64,000 bases of DNA from CAYMYN01 sp964394665 (GTDB taxonomy: Bacteria > Planctomycetota > UBA1135 > GCA-002686595): the NCBI GenBank assembly GCA_964394665.1, contig CAYMYN010000005.1:124001-188000 (forward strand). Reading direction: 5' to 3'. Both the position numbers and the translations under genes were made by a program. The notes beneath the pieces are model-generated. The model worked only from the letters and a program-made list of their open reading frames with translations, was not told the DNA's origin and did not search any database. Shown here piece by piece: positions 41,950 to 51,965 of this stretch (within the stretch, counting starts at the first letter, position 1; each line of letters starts with the position of its first letter).

Positions 41950-44520
41950 ATGCGATCGACAGCGAAGGCCTATTGGTCCCTCGAAGTGTCCGACCTGTTC
42001 GCGGAGCTCGCGAGCGGACCGGACGGACTCTCCACGGGGGCTGCCGCGGCACGACGGGCCGCGGTGGGACCCAACACCGTCGAGGAGGATGGGCGCATAT
42101 CCACCCTGCGGCTCTTCCTGCGCCAGATCCGGAGCCCGCTGATCCTGATCTTGGTGCTTGGCGCCACGCTCTCGCTCGTCGTCGGAGAGTGGATCGACTC
42201 GACGATGGTGTTCGTCATCGTGCTCGGGAGCGCCCTGCTGGGGTTCTTCCAAGAGCACCGTGCTTCCCGCGCCGTGGCCGAGTTGCGCAAACGCCTTGCC
42301 TTGACCGTGCGGGTCGTGCGGGACGGCCGTCCCTGCACGCTGCTCGCGTCCGAGTTGGTACCCGGGGACGTCATCCGGCTGGCGGCCGGGAACCTCGTTC
42401 CGGGCGATGGGGTCGTACTCGCCGCGAAGGACTTCCTGGTCACCGAGTCGAGCCTGACGGGTGAGTCGTTTCCCGTCGAGAAGCGGCCAGGAACCGTCCC
42501 GGCGACGGCGCCCGTCTCTGCGCGCACCAACGCGGTGTTCATGGGCACCTCGGTACGCAGCGGCACCGCGGACGTCTTGATCGTCGAAACGGGCCGCCGG
42601 ACCCTGCTGGGGGAGGTCGCGCACAGCCTTGCGGGGAACGCCCCGGAGCCCGAGTTCGCGCATGGCCTGCGCCAGTTCGGCTACCTGCTGATGCGCGTGA
42701 TGTTCGTGATGGCCATTTTCGTGCTGGCCATCAATCAGGTGCGCGACCGTCCCCTGCTCGAGTCGCTCTTGTTCGCGATGGCCCTGTGCGTCGGGCTCTC
42801 CCCGGAGCTCCTGCCGGCCATCGTGAGCGTGACCCTCTCGCGGGGCGCCCGCGATCTGGCGCGCCGCGGCGTGATCGTCGCCCGCCTCGAGGCTCTCGAG
42901 GACATGGGCGCCATGGACGTCCTGTGCACCGACAAGACGGGCACCTTGACCCGCGGCACGGTCGAGTTGGCAGGAGCCCTGGACCCGCAAGGAGAGCACT
43001 CGTCCGAGGTACTCCGGCTCGCGTACTTGAACGCCGCCTTCGAGACGGGCATCGCGAATCCCCTCGACGAGGCCCTCGTGGCCGCGGGCGAGCGTTCCGG
43101 GCTCTCCACCACGGGCTACGTCAAGCGCGACGAGATCCCCTACGACTTCTTGCGCCGCCGCCTGACCGTCGTGCTCGCCGAGGAAGACGACCCGACGACC
43201 TGCACGATCGTTACCAAGGGTGCCCTGGCGCAGGTGCTCGAGATCTGCACCCGCCTCTCCAGCGGGGGATCCGAGGTCGAACTCGACGACGAGGCGCGTG
43301 GACGCTTGGAGCGGTTCCTTCGCGAGCGTGGCGAGCAGGGCTTCCGCGTCCTGGGGCTGGCCACACGGCGGCTCTCGGCCCGTACGGCCTACACGCGCGA
43401 GGACGAACAGCAGATGACCTTCGATGGGCTTCTGCTCTTCGACGATCCCCCCAAGGAGTTCGCGTCGCGAACGCTATCCGAGTTGAGGTCACTCGGCGTG
43501 AGCGTCAAGGTCATCACGGGCGACAACCGTCACGTCGCCGCGCATCTGGGGCGAGCGGTCGGACTCGACCCCGGGGCGTTGCTGACGGGGGCCGAACTGG
43601 CCGAGATGCGAGACGAGGCCCTCTGGCAGCGCGCCGAGGAGACCCAGCTCTTCGTGGAGGTCGACCCCCAGCAGAAGGAGCGCATCGTGCGCGCGCTCCA
43701 GGCCCGCGGCCACGTCGTCGGCTACCTCGGCGACGGCATCAACGACGCGCCGGCCCTGCACGCGGCCGACGTGGGCATCTCCGTCGACACCGCCGTGGAT
43801 GTGGCCCGCGAGAGCGCCGACGTGGTGCTGCTGGCGCCCGACCTCGACGTCCTGCGCGAGGGCTTGATCGGCGGCCGACGCACCTTCGCGAACACGTTGA
43901 AGTACATCGGCATCACGACCAGCGCCAACTTCGGGAACATGCTCAGCATGGCCATCGCCACTCCCGTGCTGCCCTTCCTGCCCCTGGCCGCCAAGCAGAT
44001 CCTGCTCAACAACTTCCTCTCGGACATCCCCTCAGTCTTCATCTCGACCGACAACGTGGATCCCGGACGCCTGGAGCGCGCCCAACGCTGGCGCATCCAC
44101 GACGTGCGACGCTTCATGGTCGTGTTCGGCCTGCAGAGCACGGTCTTCGACCTCTTGAGCTTCGCGCTGCTCCTGCTGGTTTTCCGGGTCGGCGAGACCC
44201 TGTTCCAGACCACATGGTTCGTGATCTCGCTGCTCACCGAGCTGGCGGTGGTGCTGGTGCTGCGCACCGAGGGATCGATGTTCGGCAGCCGTCCGGGTCG
44301 GCTCCTGCTGTGGAGTTCCATCGCGGTGGGTGCGGCGGCTCTCGTCCTGCCCTATCTCGGTCCGTTCTCGACGGCCCTCGGCTTTCAGCCCATGCCCGCC
44401 CGGCTCGTGGCCTGCGCACTGGGAATCGTGGCCGCCTACGCGCTGTGCGCCGAGGCGACCAAGGCCTGGTTCTTCCGCGCGGGGGCTGGCCGCTCACCGC
44501 ACCGTTTGTCCCGTGAATGA
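41950..44520 (+). CDS. mgtA: P-type ATPase, Mg2+ transporting (MgtA-like)
   Basis: This 856-residue protein has the complete P-type ATPase core: TGES (170-173), phosphorylation site DKTGT (Asp328), and hinge GDGIND (594-599). The membrane region before the phosphorylation site reads CVGLSPELLPAIVSVTLSRG, the M4 signature of the P3B magnesium subgroup (PEMLPMIV in MgtA). Two hydrophobic pairs lie at the start and about six spans at the end. It pumps Mg2+ (or a related divalent ion) inward. There is no MgtC or PhoP-type regulator next to it, and a leader peptide is not apparent. It converges on a HExxH lipoprotein. Confidence 0.85.
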   Translation: MRSTAKAYWSLEVSDLFAELASGPDGLSTGAAAARRAAVGPNTVEEDGRISTLRLFLRQIRSPLILILVLGATLSLVVGEWIDSTMVFVIVLGSALLGFFQEHRASRAVAELRKRLALTVRVVRDGRPCTLLASELVPGDVIRLAAGNLVPGDGVVLAAKDFLVTESSLTGESFPVEKRPGTVPATAPVSARTNAVFMGTSVRSGTADVLIVETGRRTLLGEVAHSLAGNAPEPEFAHGLRQFGYLLMRVMFVMAIFVLAINQVRDRPLLESLLFAMALCVGLSPELLPAIVSVTLSRGARDLARRGVIVARLEALEDMGAMDVLCTDKTGTLTRGTVELAGALDPQGEHSSEVLRLAYLNAAFETGIANPLDEALVAAGERSGLSTTGYVKRDEIPYDFLRRRLTVVLAEEDDPTTCTIVTKGALAQVLEICTRLSSGGSEVELDDEARGRLERFLRERGEQGFRVLGLATRRLSARTAYTREDEQQMTFDGLLLFDDPPKEFASRTLSELRSLGVSVKVITGDNRHVAAHLGRAVGLDPGALLTGAELAEMRDEALWQRAEETQLFVEVDPQQKERIVRALQARGHVVGYLGDGINDAPALHAADVGISVDTAVDVARESADVVLLAPDLDVLREGLIGGRRTFANTLKYIGITTSANFGNMLSMAIATPVLPFLPLAAKQILLNNFLSDIPSVFISTDNVDPGRLERAQRWRIHDVRRFMVVFGLQSTVFDLLSFALLLLVFRVGETLFQTTWFVISLLTELAVVLVLRTEGSMFGSRPGRLLLWSSIAVGAAALVLPYLGPFSTALGFQPMPARLVACALGIVAAYALCAEATKAWFFRAGAGRSPHRLSRE

Positions 44521-44544
44521 GCAATTGCACGGGCGGGCACCGCG

Positions 44545-44571
44545 GCACGGTGGTGGCGTCCCACCGCGTGC
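44545..44571. terminator. Imperfect hairpin between convergent genes
   Basis: GCAC-GGTGG pairs with CCACC-GC-GTGC, with a 2-nt bulge and 7-nt loop, between the ATPase stop (44520) and the protease stop (44579). It could terminate both transcripts. Confidence 0.35.
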
Positions 44572-44578
44572 GTTGGCC

Positions 44579-45823
44579 TCACTCCTGCCAGAAGCGGGCC
44601 AGGGCGGCGAGGGGTTCGCGCGTGCCGCGGGAGCCGTCGAAACGCGAGTAGGCGGCGTGCAGGGCGCGGGCGGCGGCGCGTTCGGTCGGATCGGCGAGCT
44701 CGGCGTCGCGCAGGGCGGCGAGGACGTGGGGCCACAGTTGGCGTTCGAGACGCCAACCCAGGCGCATCTCGCCGGCCGTGGCGAGGGCGTTGACGGCCAG
44801 GCCCACGCGCACCTCGGGGTCGTCCTCGCGGCGCAGGGCCTCGGTCAGACGGCCGACGACGGCGCGCGAACGCAGCTTCCACGTGCCCTTGGCGGCGGCC
44901 AGGCGCACCGAGGGATCGGGATCGGCGAGCCGCTCGAGCCATTCGAGGGGCGTGCGTTCGTCCAGCGTGCGCGCCAGGCGCCGTCGGGCCTCGGCCAGGG
45001 GGTCGGGGGCGGCGCGGAAGAGCTCGAGCCAGTCGCGCCACTCGAGCGATCCGCTCTCGCGCGCCAAGTCGAACACGATCGCCCAGCCGACGAAGTGCAC
45101 CAGCACGTTCTCGGGCACGCTGTGGTCGTGTTCGGCGCGGATGGCGAGCAGGCGCGCGAGCTCCGCGTCGCCGAACTCGCGCCCCGCGAGCTCGCGCCAG
45201 GGCCAGCAGACCAGCCCGTCCACCCTCCAACGGCCGCCGTGCAGGATGCCGTCGCCCAGGAACGTCGCGACGCCCTCCTCGAACCACAGGGGCAGGTTCA
45301 GGCGGTGCTGCTCGAAGTGTGCGTGCACCAGCTCGTGCAGGATCGTGCCCGCGTCGGCGACGCCCACGAAGACCCCCGAGCGGCCGAACAGCCCCCCCGG
45401 CGAGCGCGCGTGGAAGGCCTGCACCTTGGCCGGGCCGATGCCGGGGACGTCGTGGATGGCGGCCTCGCCGACCACGATCTGGCCGCGATTGCCGCTGCGC
45501 ATGTCGACGCCGCCCTCCCAGGCGTGGATGCGCACGTCGCGCTGGAAGGGGCCGAGCAACTCCTCGGCCGCGACCAGGGCCGGCTCGACCGCCGCCCGGA
45601 AGGCGTCGGCGTCGACCGGGTTGCCGGGGCGCGCGTGCAGAGTCCAGCCGGGGTGGCGCTCGAGGACCTGCCAGCTCGAGCAACCGCTGACCAGGAGCGC
45701 CACCAGGGCCAGAAGTAGGGTCCCCGCGCTCGAGCGCGGGCCGACGGAGCGCGCCGGCCGCGGGGGCGCGGGGAGGGTTGCGACGGCCGCGGGGGTCGCG
45801 GGGCGGCTGCGGGTGCTCTCCAT
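44579..45823 (-). CDS. Lipoprotein metallopeptidase (HExxH) with HEAT-like repeats
   Basis: This 414-residue protein starts at ATG 45823, with a long signal region and lipobox VSGC (Cys48). The peptidase motif is H163-E164-x2-H167 in TILHELVHAHFE, and 16 residues later FEEGVATFLG supplies the third zinc ligand Glu (Glu182 or Glu183), as in gluzincins of the M1-like/DUF1570 type. The last 150 residues look like alpha-helical HEAT-type pairs (DPDPSVRLAAAKGTWKLRSR, EDDPEVRVGLAVNAL). It probably acts as a periplasmic or surface peptidase. Regulated activity is not apparent. Confidence 0.8.
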   Translation of the reverse strand: MESTRSRPATPAAVATLPAPPRPARSVGPRSSAGTLLLALVALLVSGCSSWQVLERHPGWTLHARPGNPVDADAFRAAVEPALVAAEELLGPFQRDVRIHAWEGGVDMRSGNRGQIVVGEAAIHDVPGIGPAKVQAFHARSPGGLFGRSGVFVGVADAGTILHELVHAHFEQHRLNLPLWFEEGVATFLGDGILHGGRWRVDGLVCWPWRELAGREFGDAELARLLAIRAEHDHSVPENVLVHFVGWAIVFDLARESGSLEWRDWLELFRAAPDPLAEARRRLARTLDERTPLEWLERLADPDPSVRLAAAKGTWKLRSRAVVGRLTEALRREDDPEVRVGLAVNALATAGEMRLGWRLERQLWPHVLAALRDAELADPTERAAARALHAAYSRFDGSRGTREPLAALARFWQE

Positions 45824-45984
45824 GGGTCGAAGGCGCGCTCGCGCGGCCCCGGCGTCCAGGGTAAGGCCGGGGGGCCGGGGGGCGGAGCCTGTATCCTAGG
45901 CGTCCCTTCGTCCGCCGGGCCGCCAGGGCGCCGTCAAAGTTCCGTCCCGGCCTCCCCCGCCCCCCCTAGAGCCCCTCCGACCCC

Positions 45985-46209
45985 ATGGCCGACTTCCGCG
46001 TGGAGCTCGACGCCCCCAACCACATCGTCCTGGTGATGGTCACCGAGGACGACGGCAGCGAGCACGACTACCAGTTCGACTTCGACCCCCGCACCGGGCG
46101 CTGGGAGTTCGCCGAGCGCGACCTGCTCGAGCGCGACTTCGGCGAGGAATGGGTCGACGACATGGTGAACAGCATCCAGAGCACGATCGACGGGGTCGTG
46201 AAGAAGTAG
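45985..46209 (+). CDS. Small acidic protein, paralogue of 21686-21925
   Basis: This 74-residue protein starts at ATG 45985. It carries DDGSEHDYQFDFDPRTGRW then EFAERDLLERDFGEEWVDDM, matching the other copy in order and spacing. It is highly acidic and probably cytoplasmic. It sits 11 bp upstream of deoB and is likely in the same transcript (deoB-deoA), whereas the other copy is alone. Its link with nucleoside metabolism is by position only. Confidence 0.72.
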   Translation: MADFRVELDAPNHIVLVMVTEDDGSEHDYQFDFDPRTGRWEFAERDLLERDFGEEWVDDMVNSIQSTIDGVVKK

Positions 46210-46220
46210 CTCGAGGCCCC

Positions 46221-47396
46221 ATGCGCCGCGTCTTCCTGGTCGTCCTCGACAGCCTCGGGATCGGGGCCCTGCCCGACGCCGAGCGTTTCGGCGACGTCGG
46301 CGCCCACACCCTCGACCACCTGGTCGAGGCCGCAGGCGGGCTCGACGTGCCGAACCTCGCCGCCCTGGGCCTGGGCAACATCGCGGGCGTCACGCGCGTC
46401 GCGCCCTCGCCCGCCCCCGAGGCTGCCTTCGGCCGACTCGCGGAACGTTCGCCGGGCAAGGACACCTCCACCGGCCACTGGGAGATGATGGGGTGTCCGC
46501 TCTTGCGGGCCTTCCCGACCTTCCCGCAGGGCTTTCCGCCCCAGATCATCGAGCCCTTCCTCGCGCGCACCGGCTTGCCGGGCATCCTCGGCAACAAGCC
46601 CGCCTCGGGCACCGAGATCCTGGACGAGCTCGGCGCCCTGCACCTCGCCACTGGCCAGCCGATCGTCTACACCAGCGCCGACAGCGTCTTCCAGGTCGCC
46701 GCCCACGCCGAACACTTCGGGCTCGAACGCCTATACGAGATCTGCAGCGTCGCGCGCGAGATCCTCGACCCCTACGGCGTCGGGCGCGTGATCGCGCGGC
46801 CCTTCGTCGGCGAGCCGGGTTCCTTCCGGCGCACCTACGATCGGCGCGACTTCTCCATGCCGCCCCCCGAGCCGACGGTGCTCGACGCGCTCGTGGCGCG
46901 CGGCATCGACGTGCTCGGCATCGGCAAGATCGCCGACATCTTCGCCGGCCGCGGCGTGAGCGAGGCCGTGCACACCGAGGGCAACGCCGACGGCATGCGC
47001 GCCACCCTGCGCGCGGCCCAGGAGTTCGAGCGCGGGCTCGTCTTCGTGAACCTGGTCGACTTCGACATGCTCTTCGGGCACCGTCGCGATGCCCGCGGCT
47101 ACGCACGGGCGCTCGAGGAGTTCGACCTCGCGTTGGCCGAGCTGCGGCGCCTGCTCCGGCCCGAGGACCTGCTCCTGCTGAGCGCCGACCACGGCAACGA
47201 CCCGACCTTCACGGCGACCACCGACCACACCCGCGAGTACGTGCCGATCCTGGCCGCGGGCCCGGGCGTGCGCTCCGGCGTCGACCTCGGCACGCGTGAG
47301 TCCTTCGCCGACGTCGGCGCCACCGTGGCCGAAGCCCTGGGCGTGCCCGGAACACCGGCCGGCCGCTCCTTCCTGCCCGAGATCCTGGCGCGATGA
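46221..47396 (+). CDS. deoB: Phosphopentomutase (DeoB)
   Basis: This 391-residue protein belongs to the alkaline-phosphatase superfamily. Metal-binding residues: Asp10 in VVLDSLGIGA, the KDTSTGHWE stretch (80-88) with the phosphorylated Thr, DFDMLFGHRRD and SADHGND near the end. It interconverts (deoxy)ribose 1-phosphate and 5-phosphate, linking nucleoside phosphorylases to central carbon metabolism. It follows the small acidic gene by 11 bp and overlaps deoA by four bases (ATGA, 47393-47396), so the two enzymes are co-translated. Confidence 0.92.
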   Translation: MRRVFLVVLDSLGIGALPDAERFGDVGAHTLDHLVEAAGGLDVPNLAALGLGNIAGVTRVAPSPAPEAAFGRLAERSPGKDTSTGHWEMMGCPLLRAFPTFPQGFPPQIIEPFLARTGLPGILGNKPASGTEILDELGALHLATGQPIVYTSADSVFQVAAHAEHFGLERLYEICSVAREILDPYGVGRVIARPFVGEPGSFRRTYDRRDFSMPPPEPTVLDALVARGIDVLGIGKIADIFAGRGVSEAVHTEGNADGMRATLRAAQEFERGLVFVNLVDFDMLFGHRRDARGYARALEEFDLALAELRRLLRPEDLLLLSADHGNDPTFTATTDHTREYVPILAAGPGVRSGVDLGTRESFADVGATVAEALGVPGTPAGRSFLPEILAR

Positions 47397-48721
47397 GCGG
47401 CGGCGAGTCGGCGCGCGCGCTCGACCTGCGCGCGATCCTGGCGACCAAGCGCGAGGGCCGCGCGCTCGCCGCGGATCAGATCGAGGGCTTCCTCGCCGGC
47501 TACGTCGCGGACGACGTGCCCGACTACCAAGCCGCGGCGCTGCTGATGGCGATCTTCATCCACGGGATGGGGGACGGCGAGCTCACGACCTGGACGCGCG
47601 CCATGCTGCACTCGGGGAAGGTGCTCGCCTTCCCCGAGATCGACGCCCCCAAGGTCGACAAACATTCGACCGGCGGGGTGGGGGACAAGGTCTCGATCCC
47701 GCTCGCGCCCGCAGTGGCCGTCTGCGGCGCGGCGGTGCCGATGATCTCGGGCCGGGGCCTGGGCCACACGGGCGGGACCCTCGACAAGCTCGAGTCGATC
47801 CCCGGCTTCCGCACCGACCTCGACGAGGCCGGGCTGCGCGTGGGGCTGCGGCGGAACCTGGTCGCCTTCGGCGCCCAGACCGCCGACATCGCGCCCGCCG
47901 ACCGCAAGCTCTACGCCCTGCGCGACGTGACCGGGCTGGTCGAATCGATCCCGCTCGTGACGAGCTCGATCCTCTCGAAGAAGCTCGCCGAGGGCCTCGA
48001 CGCCCTGGTGCTCGACGTCAAGTTCGGCAGCGGCGCCTTCTTCCCCGACCCCGAGCGCGGGGCCGAGCTCGCCCGCGCGATGATCCGCATCGCGACCGAG
48101 CTGGGCGTGCGCACCGCGTGTTACCCGACCTCGATGGCCCAACCCCTCGGCCGCGCCGTGGGCCACAGCCTCGAGATCCTCGAGTGTCTCGACGTGCTCG
48201 AGGGCGCCGGTCCCGCCGACACCGTGCACCTCGTGACCCTCTTCGGCGGCGAGATGCTGCACCTGGCCGGCCTCGCGCCCTCCACCGCCGCCGGCGCCGA
48301 ACGGATCACCGCCTGCCTACGCGACGGCCGTGCCCGCGAGCGCTTCGCCCACGTCATCGAAGCCCAGGACGGCGACCCGCGGGTGCTCGACGATCGCTCC
48401 CTGCTACCCCGCGCCCCCGACGTGCACGAACTGCGCGCCACCCGCACCGGCACCCTGCGCTTCGCCGACTGCCGCGCCGTGGGCCTCGCCGTCAGCGACC
48501 TCGGCGGCGGCCGCAAGGCCCTGAACGACACCCTTGACCCCGCGGTGGGCCTGCTCTTCCACGCCAAGGCCGGCTCCGCCCTGCGCCCGGGCGACCTGAT
48601 CGCCGAGGTCCACCACCGCGCCGCGAAGGGCCTCCCCGCCGCCCTCGCGCGCCTCGAATCCGCCCTCGCCTACGACGGCCGCGAAGGCGAGCTCGAGCTC
48701 GTCGGCGCGCGCATCGGCTGA
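47393..48721 (+). CDS. deoA: Thymidine/pyrimidine-nucleoside phosphorylase (DeoA/Pdp)
   Basis: This 442-residue protein has the complete glycosyl transferase family 3 layout. The phosphate site is KHSTGGVGDK (90-99), and the family signature is SGRGLGHTGGTLDKLE (119-134). A C-terminal domain with LRPGDLIAEVHH follows. It cleaves thymidine, deoxyuridine or uridine to the base and (deoxy)ribose 1-phosphate, which the adjacent DeoB converts. Whether it is DeoA or Pdp in specificity cannot be decided by eye, so the symbol is provisional. Confidence 0.88.
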   Translation: MSGGESARALDLRAILATKREGRALAADQIEGFLAGYVADDVPDYQAAALLMAIFIHGMGDGELTTWTRAMLHSGKVLAFPEIDAPKVDKHSTGGVGDKVSIPLAPAVAVCGAAVPMISGRGLGHTGGTLDKLESIPGFRTDLDEAGLRVGLRRNLVAFGAQTADIAPADRKLYALRDVTGLVESIPLVTSSILSKKLAEGLDALVLDVKFGSGAFFPDPERGAELARAMIRIATELGVRTACYPTSMAQPLGRAVGHSLEILECLDVLEGAGPADTVHLVTLFGGEMLHLAGLAPSTAAGAERITACLRDGRARERFAHVIEAQDGDPRVLDDRSLLPRAPDVHELRATRTGTLRFADCRAVGLAVSDLGGGRKALNDTLDPAVGLLFHAKAGSALRPGDLIAEVHHRAAKGLPAALARLESALAYDGREGELELVGARIG

Positions 48722-48998
48722 TCCCCCCCGTGGATTCAGGCGAACGACCCGAGTCGTCTCCGGCTCCTGGACATCGCGCTGGCCCGTCACACGGCCTCCT
48801 GAGGCCCGCTTGCGCGATAGCGCCGGCAAGACACGCGTCCGGAGGTTAGACTCGCGCTTCTCGTGGATTTCGTGCCCACCGGGGCCCCTCCCGGTTGTCC
48901 AGCGCTACTCCTCTGCTCTCTCGAAGGAGGCCGCAGTGGTCGGGGGCCATCCGAGCCCCGCTGCACGCGTCAGCCAACCCTTGCCCAATTCCGAGCCC

Positions 48999-51965
48999 AT
49001 GAGCATCACCTTCGGTCTGCTGTGCGTCCTCTCGCTCGCGCCCACCGCGGTCCAAGCGAAACCCCAGGGCGCGTCGAGCCTGGTCATCCAGGGCCTCGTG
49101 CGCGGGCCGGACGGCCTGGCGGTGGGCGGGGCGCTGGTGACGAGCAACCTCGGCGGTCGCGCTTCGAGCGCGCGGGACGGGAGCTTCGCGTTGAGCATCG
49201 AGCCGCCGCTCGGTGCGGCCGCCCCGCGGATCTCGGCCTTCGCGCAGGGTGCGGCGGGTCAGACCTTGACCGGAAGCTCGCCCCTCGTCGTCCCCGCGAC
49301 CGCGGGAGTCCTGTGGGCCGGTGAGTTGCACCTCAGCGCGGGCGCGACGTGCGAGCCCGAGTGGCTGCCGACCTTTGGCGAACATCCGGGCACCAACGGC
49401 GCGATCCAGGCCTTGACGGTCTTCGACGACGGTGACGGCCCCGCGTTGTTCGCCACCGGCAACTTCACCCGCGCAGGCAGCGTGATCGCCAACCGCGTCG
49501 CCAGATGGGACGGTGAGCGTTGGTCCGCCCTGGGCAGCGGGCTCTCCAGCGCGGGCCACGCGCTCGCAGTGTTCGACGACGGCGGCGGCCCGGCGCTCTA
49601 CGTCGCGGGGGACTTCCAGCAGGCCGGAGGACTCGAGGCGCGGTACGTCGCGCGTTGGGACGGCTCGGATTGGTCGGCCCTCGGGACCGGCCTGAGCCAC
49701 GGCGCGCGCTCCTTGGCGGTGCACGACGACGGCAGCGGAGCGGCGCTCTACGTCGGCGGGTTCTTCGCCACCGCGGGCGGCGTGGGCGCATCGGCGATCG
49801 CGCGTTGGGATGGCGCGGGATGGTCGGCGGTCGGAGCGGGCGCGAACAGCACCGTGCTGGCCCTCGCCGTTCACGACGACGGCGCCGGTCCGGCCCTGTA
49901 CGCCGGGGGCATGTTCACGAACATTGGGGGGGTCGGCGCGAACCACGTCGCCCGTTGGGACGGGCTCGCCTGGTCGGCCCTCGGCGAGGGCACCGGCGGC
50001 TTCGTGCGCTCGCTCGTGTCGTTCGACGACGGCGGCGGAGCAGCGCTCTTCGCGGGCGGGGACTTCGGCACGGCGGGAGCCCTCGCCGCCGCCCACGTCG
50101 CCCGTTGGGATGGGTCAGCCTGGTCGGCCCTGGGCTCCGGCACGGACGGGCGCGTGAACGCCCTCGCGGTGCACGACGAGGGGAGCGGGCCCGAGCTCTT
50201 CGTCACCGGCCAGTTCGAGGAGGCCGGGGGCGCGCCGAGCGCGCGCATCGCCCGCTGGGACGGTTCGGCGTGGTCGGCCCTCGGCGACGGACTCCCTAGC
50301 TCCTTCCTTTCGTCCGAGGGCCGCGCGCTCGCCTCCTTCGTGCGCGGCGCAAGCTCCGCGCTCGTCGCGGGTGGCAGTTTCCTCGACGCAGGACCTGGCT
50401 TGGCCCACAACGCCGGCGCCTGGGACGGCACCGAGTGGTCCCCCCTGGGCACCGGGATCTTCGGCCAGGGACTCGGCAACGATACGTTCCAGATCGTCGA
50501 GTCGCTGGCGGTCTTCGACGATGGCAGCGGGCCCGCGTTGTACGTCGGCGGCTCGTTCGAGCAGATCGGCTCGTTGCCCGTCAACCGCATCGCGCGTTGG
50601 GACGGTTCGGGTTGGTCCCCGCTCGCCGGCGGCTTGAACGATCGCGCCGCGGCCATGGCGGTCTTCGACGACGGCTCCGGCCCGGCGCTCTACGTCGGGG
50701 GTTGGTTCACCGAGGCCGATGGAATCCCCGCCCACTACCTCGCACGCTGGGACGGGACGGGCTGGTCCGCCTTGGCCGGCCCGATCGAGAGCGTGGTCAA
50801 GGCCCTCGCCGTGTTCGACGACGGGAACGGGCCCGCGCTCTACGTCGGAGGTTGGTTCACGACCATCGGGGCGGCGAGCCTCTCCCGTATCGCCCGCTGG
50901 GACGGCAACGCCTGGTCGGCCCTCGGCAGCGGACCGAACCAATCGGTCGAGGCCCTGACCGTGTTCGACGACGGCAACGGCCCTGCGCTCTATGCCGGCG
51001 GCTTCTTCAGCACCGCCGGAGGCGTCAGCGCGTCGCGCGTGGCGAAGTGGGACGGCGCCGCCTGGTCCGGCCTCGGCAACGGCGTGAGTTCGACCGTGCG
51101 GGCCTTGGCCGCCTTCGATTCCGGCTCCGGACCTGCGCTCTACGTCGGCGGCGACTTCTCGATCGCCAGCGGGCAGTCCGCGAGCCACATCGCGCGTTGG
51201 GATGGAGCGACCTGGTCGGCCCTCGGCAGCGGAATGAACCGGTCGGTCGAGGCCTTGACCGTGTTCGACGACGGTCGGGGTCCGGCGCTCTTCGCCGGCG
51301 GGACCTTCTGGACCGCGGGCGGGCTCGCCGCGTCGCGCATCGCCCGTTGGGATGGGACGAATTGGTCGGACCTGGGCGGTCCGAGCCACATCGTGGCGGC
51401 GCTCCTCGTCGCCGATCTCGGCGCCGGCGACCAGCTCTACGTCGGCGGTCACTTCCGCGGCAGTCCGGCAGGCGACAGCTACCTCGCGGTGCTCGCCCCG
51501 TGCTCCGCGTCCGTCGGCACGGCCTTCTGCTTCGGCGACTCCTCGAGTTGCCCCTGCGGCAACGCCGGCGCCCCGGACGAGGGCTGCGCCAACTCGACCG
51601 GTTCGGGTGCCACGCTCGCGGGCGTGGGCAGTGCGTCGGTGGCGAGCAACGACCTCGAGCTCCACGCCGCCGGCCTCGTCCCCGGCCAATCGGCTCTCCT
51701 CTTCGTCGGCGCCAACGCCATCAACGGCGGCGCGGGCACGCCCTTCGGCGATGGCCTGCGCTGTGCCGGCGGCAACGTCCGGCGCCTGGGCGTGCGCCAG
51801 GCAAGCCCCACCGGTACCGCCACCTGGGGCCCCGCCCTCGCCTCCCAGGCAGGCTCCCTCCCCGGCCAAACGGAGCGCTTCCAAGCCTGGTACCGCGACC
51901 CGCTCGCCGGCCCCTGCGCCACCGGTTTCAACTACACCCACGGCTTCGAAATCACCTTCCACTGA
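48999..51965 (+). CDS. Secreted beta-propeller-like protein of 13 repeats with Cys-rich C-terminal domain
   Basis: This 988-residue protein starts at ATG 48999 with a signal peptide cleaved after VQA20. Residues 25-95 look like a carboxypeptidase-regulatory/Ig-like domain. Residues about 145-830 are 13 full and one partial repeat of about 50 residues with the core FDDGxGPALYVGGxFxxAGG then ARWDGxxWSALGSG. The pattern fits a kelch-type beta-propeller or a pair of them. The last 150 residues are a Cys-rich domain (CPCGN, CANSTGSGA, CAGG, WYRDPL) shared with the protein at 60982. It may be a surface protein. Confidence 0.85.
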   Translation: MSITFGLLCVLSLAPTAVQAKPQGASSLVIQGLVRGPDGLAVGGALVTSNLGGRASSARDGSFALSIEPPLGAAAPRISAFAQGAAGQTLTGSSPLVVPATAGVLWAGELHLSAGATCEPEWLPTFGEHPGTNGAIQALTVFDDGDGPALFATGNFTRAGSVIANRVARWDGERWSALGSGLSSAGHALAVFDDGGGPALYVAGDFQQAGGLEARYVARWDGSDWSALGTGLSHGARSLAVHDDGSGAALYVGGFFATAGGVGASAIARWDGAGWSAVGAGANSTVLALAVHDDGAGPALYAGGMFTNIGGVGANHVARWDGLAWSALGEGTGGFVRSLVSFDDGGGAALFAGGDFGTAGALAAAHVARWDGSAWSALGSGTDGRVNALAVHDEGSGPELFVTGQFEEAGGAPSARIARWDGSAWSALGDGLPSSFLSSEGRALASFVRGASSALVAGGSFLDAGPGLAHNAGAWDGTEWSPLGTGIFGQGLGNDTFQIVESLAVFDDGSGPALYVGGSFEQIGSLPVNRIARWDGSGWSPLAGGLNDRAAAMAVFDDGSGPALYVGGWFTEADGIPAHYLARWDGTGWSALAGPIESVVKALAVFDDGNGPALYVGGWFTTIGAASLSRIARWDGNAWSALGSGPNQSVEALTVFDDGNGPALYAGGFFSTAGGVSASRVAKWDGAAWSGLGNGVSSTVRALAAFDSGSGPALYVGGDFSIASGQSASHIARWDGATWSALGSGMNRSVEALTVFDDGRGPALFAGGTFWTAGGLAASRIARWDGTNWSDLGGPSHIVAALLVADLGAGDQLYVGGHFRGSPAGDSYLAVLAPCSASVGTAFCFGDSSSCPCGNAGAPDEGCANSTGSGATLAGVGSASVASNDLELHAAGLVPGQSALLFVGANAINGGAGTPFGDGLRCAGGNVRRLGVRQASPTGTATWGPALASQAGSLPGQTERFQAWYRDPLAGPCATGFNYTHGFEITFH

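Noticed and set aside
47099..48262. Minus-strand open frame opposite deoB and deoA
   Set aside because: Antisense shadow of two well-conserved enzymes, with no start signal or motif.
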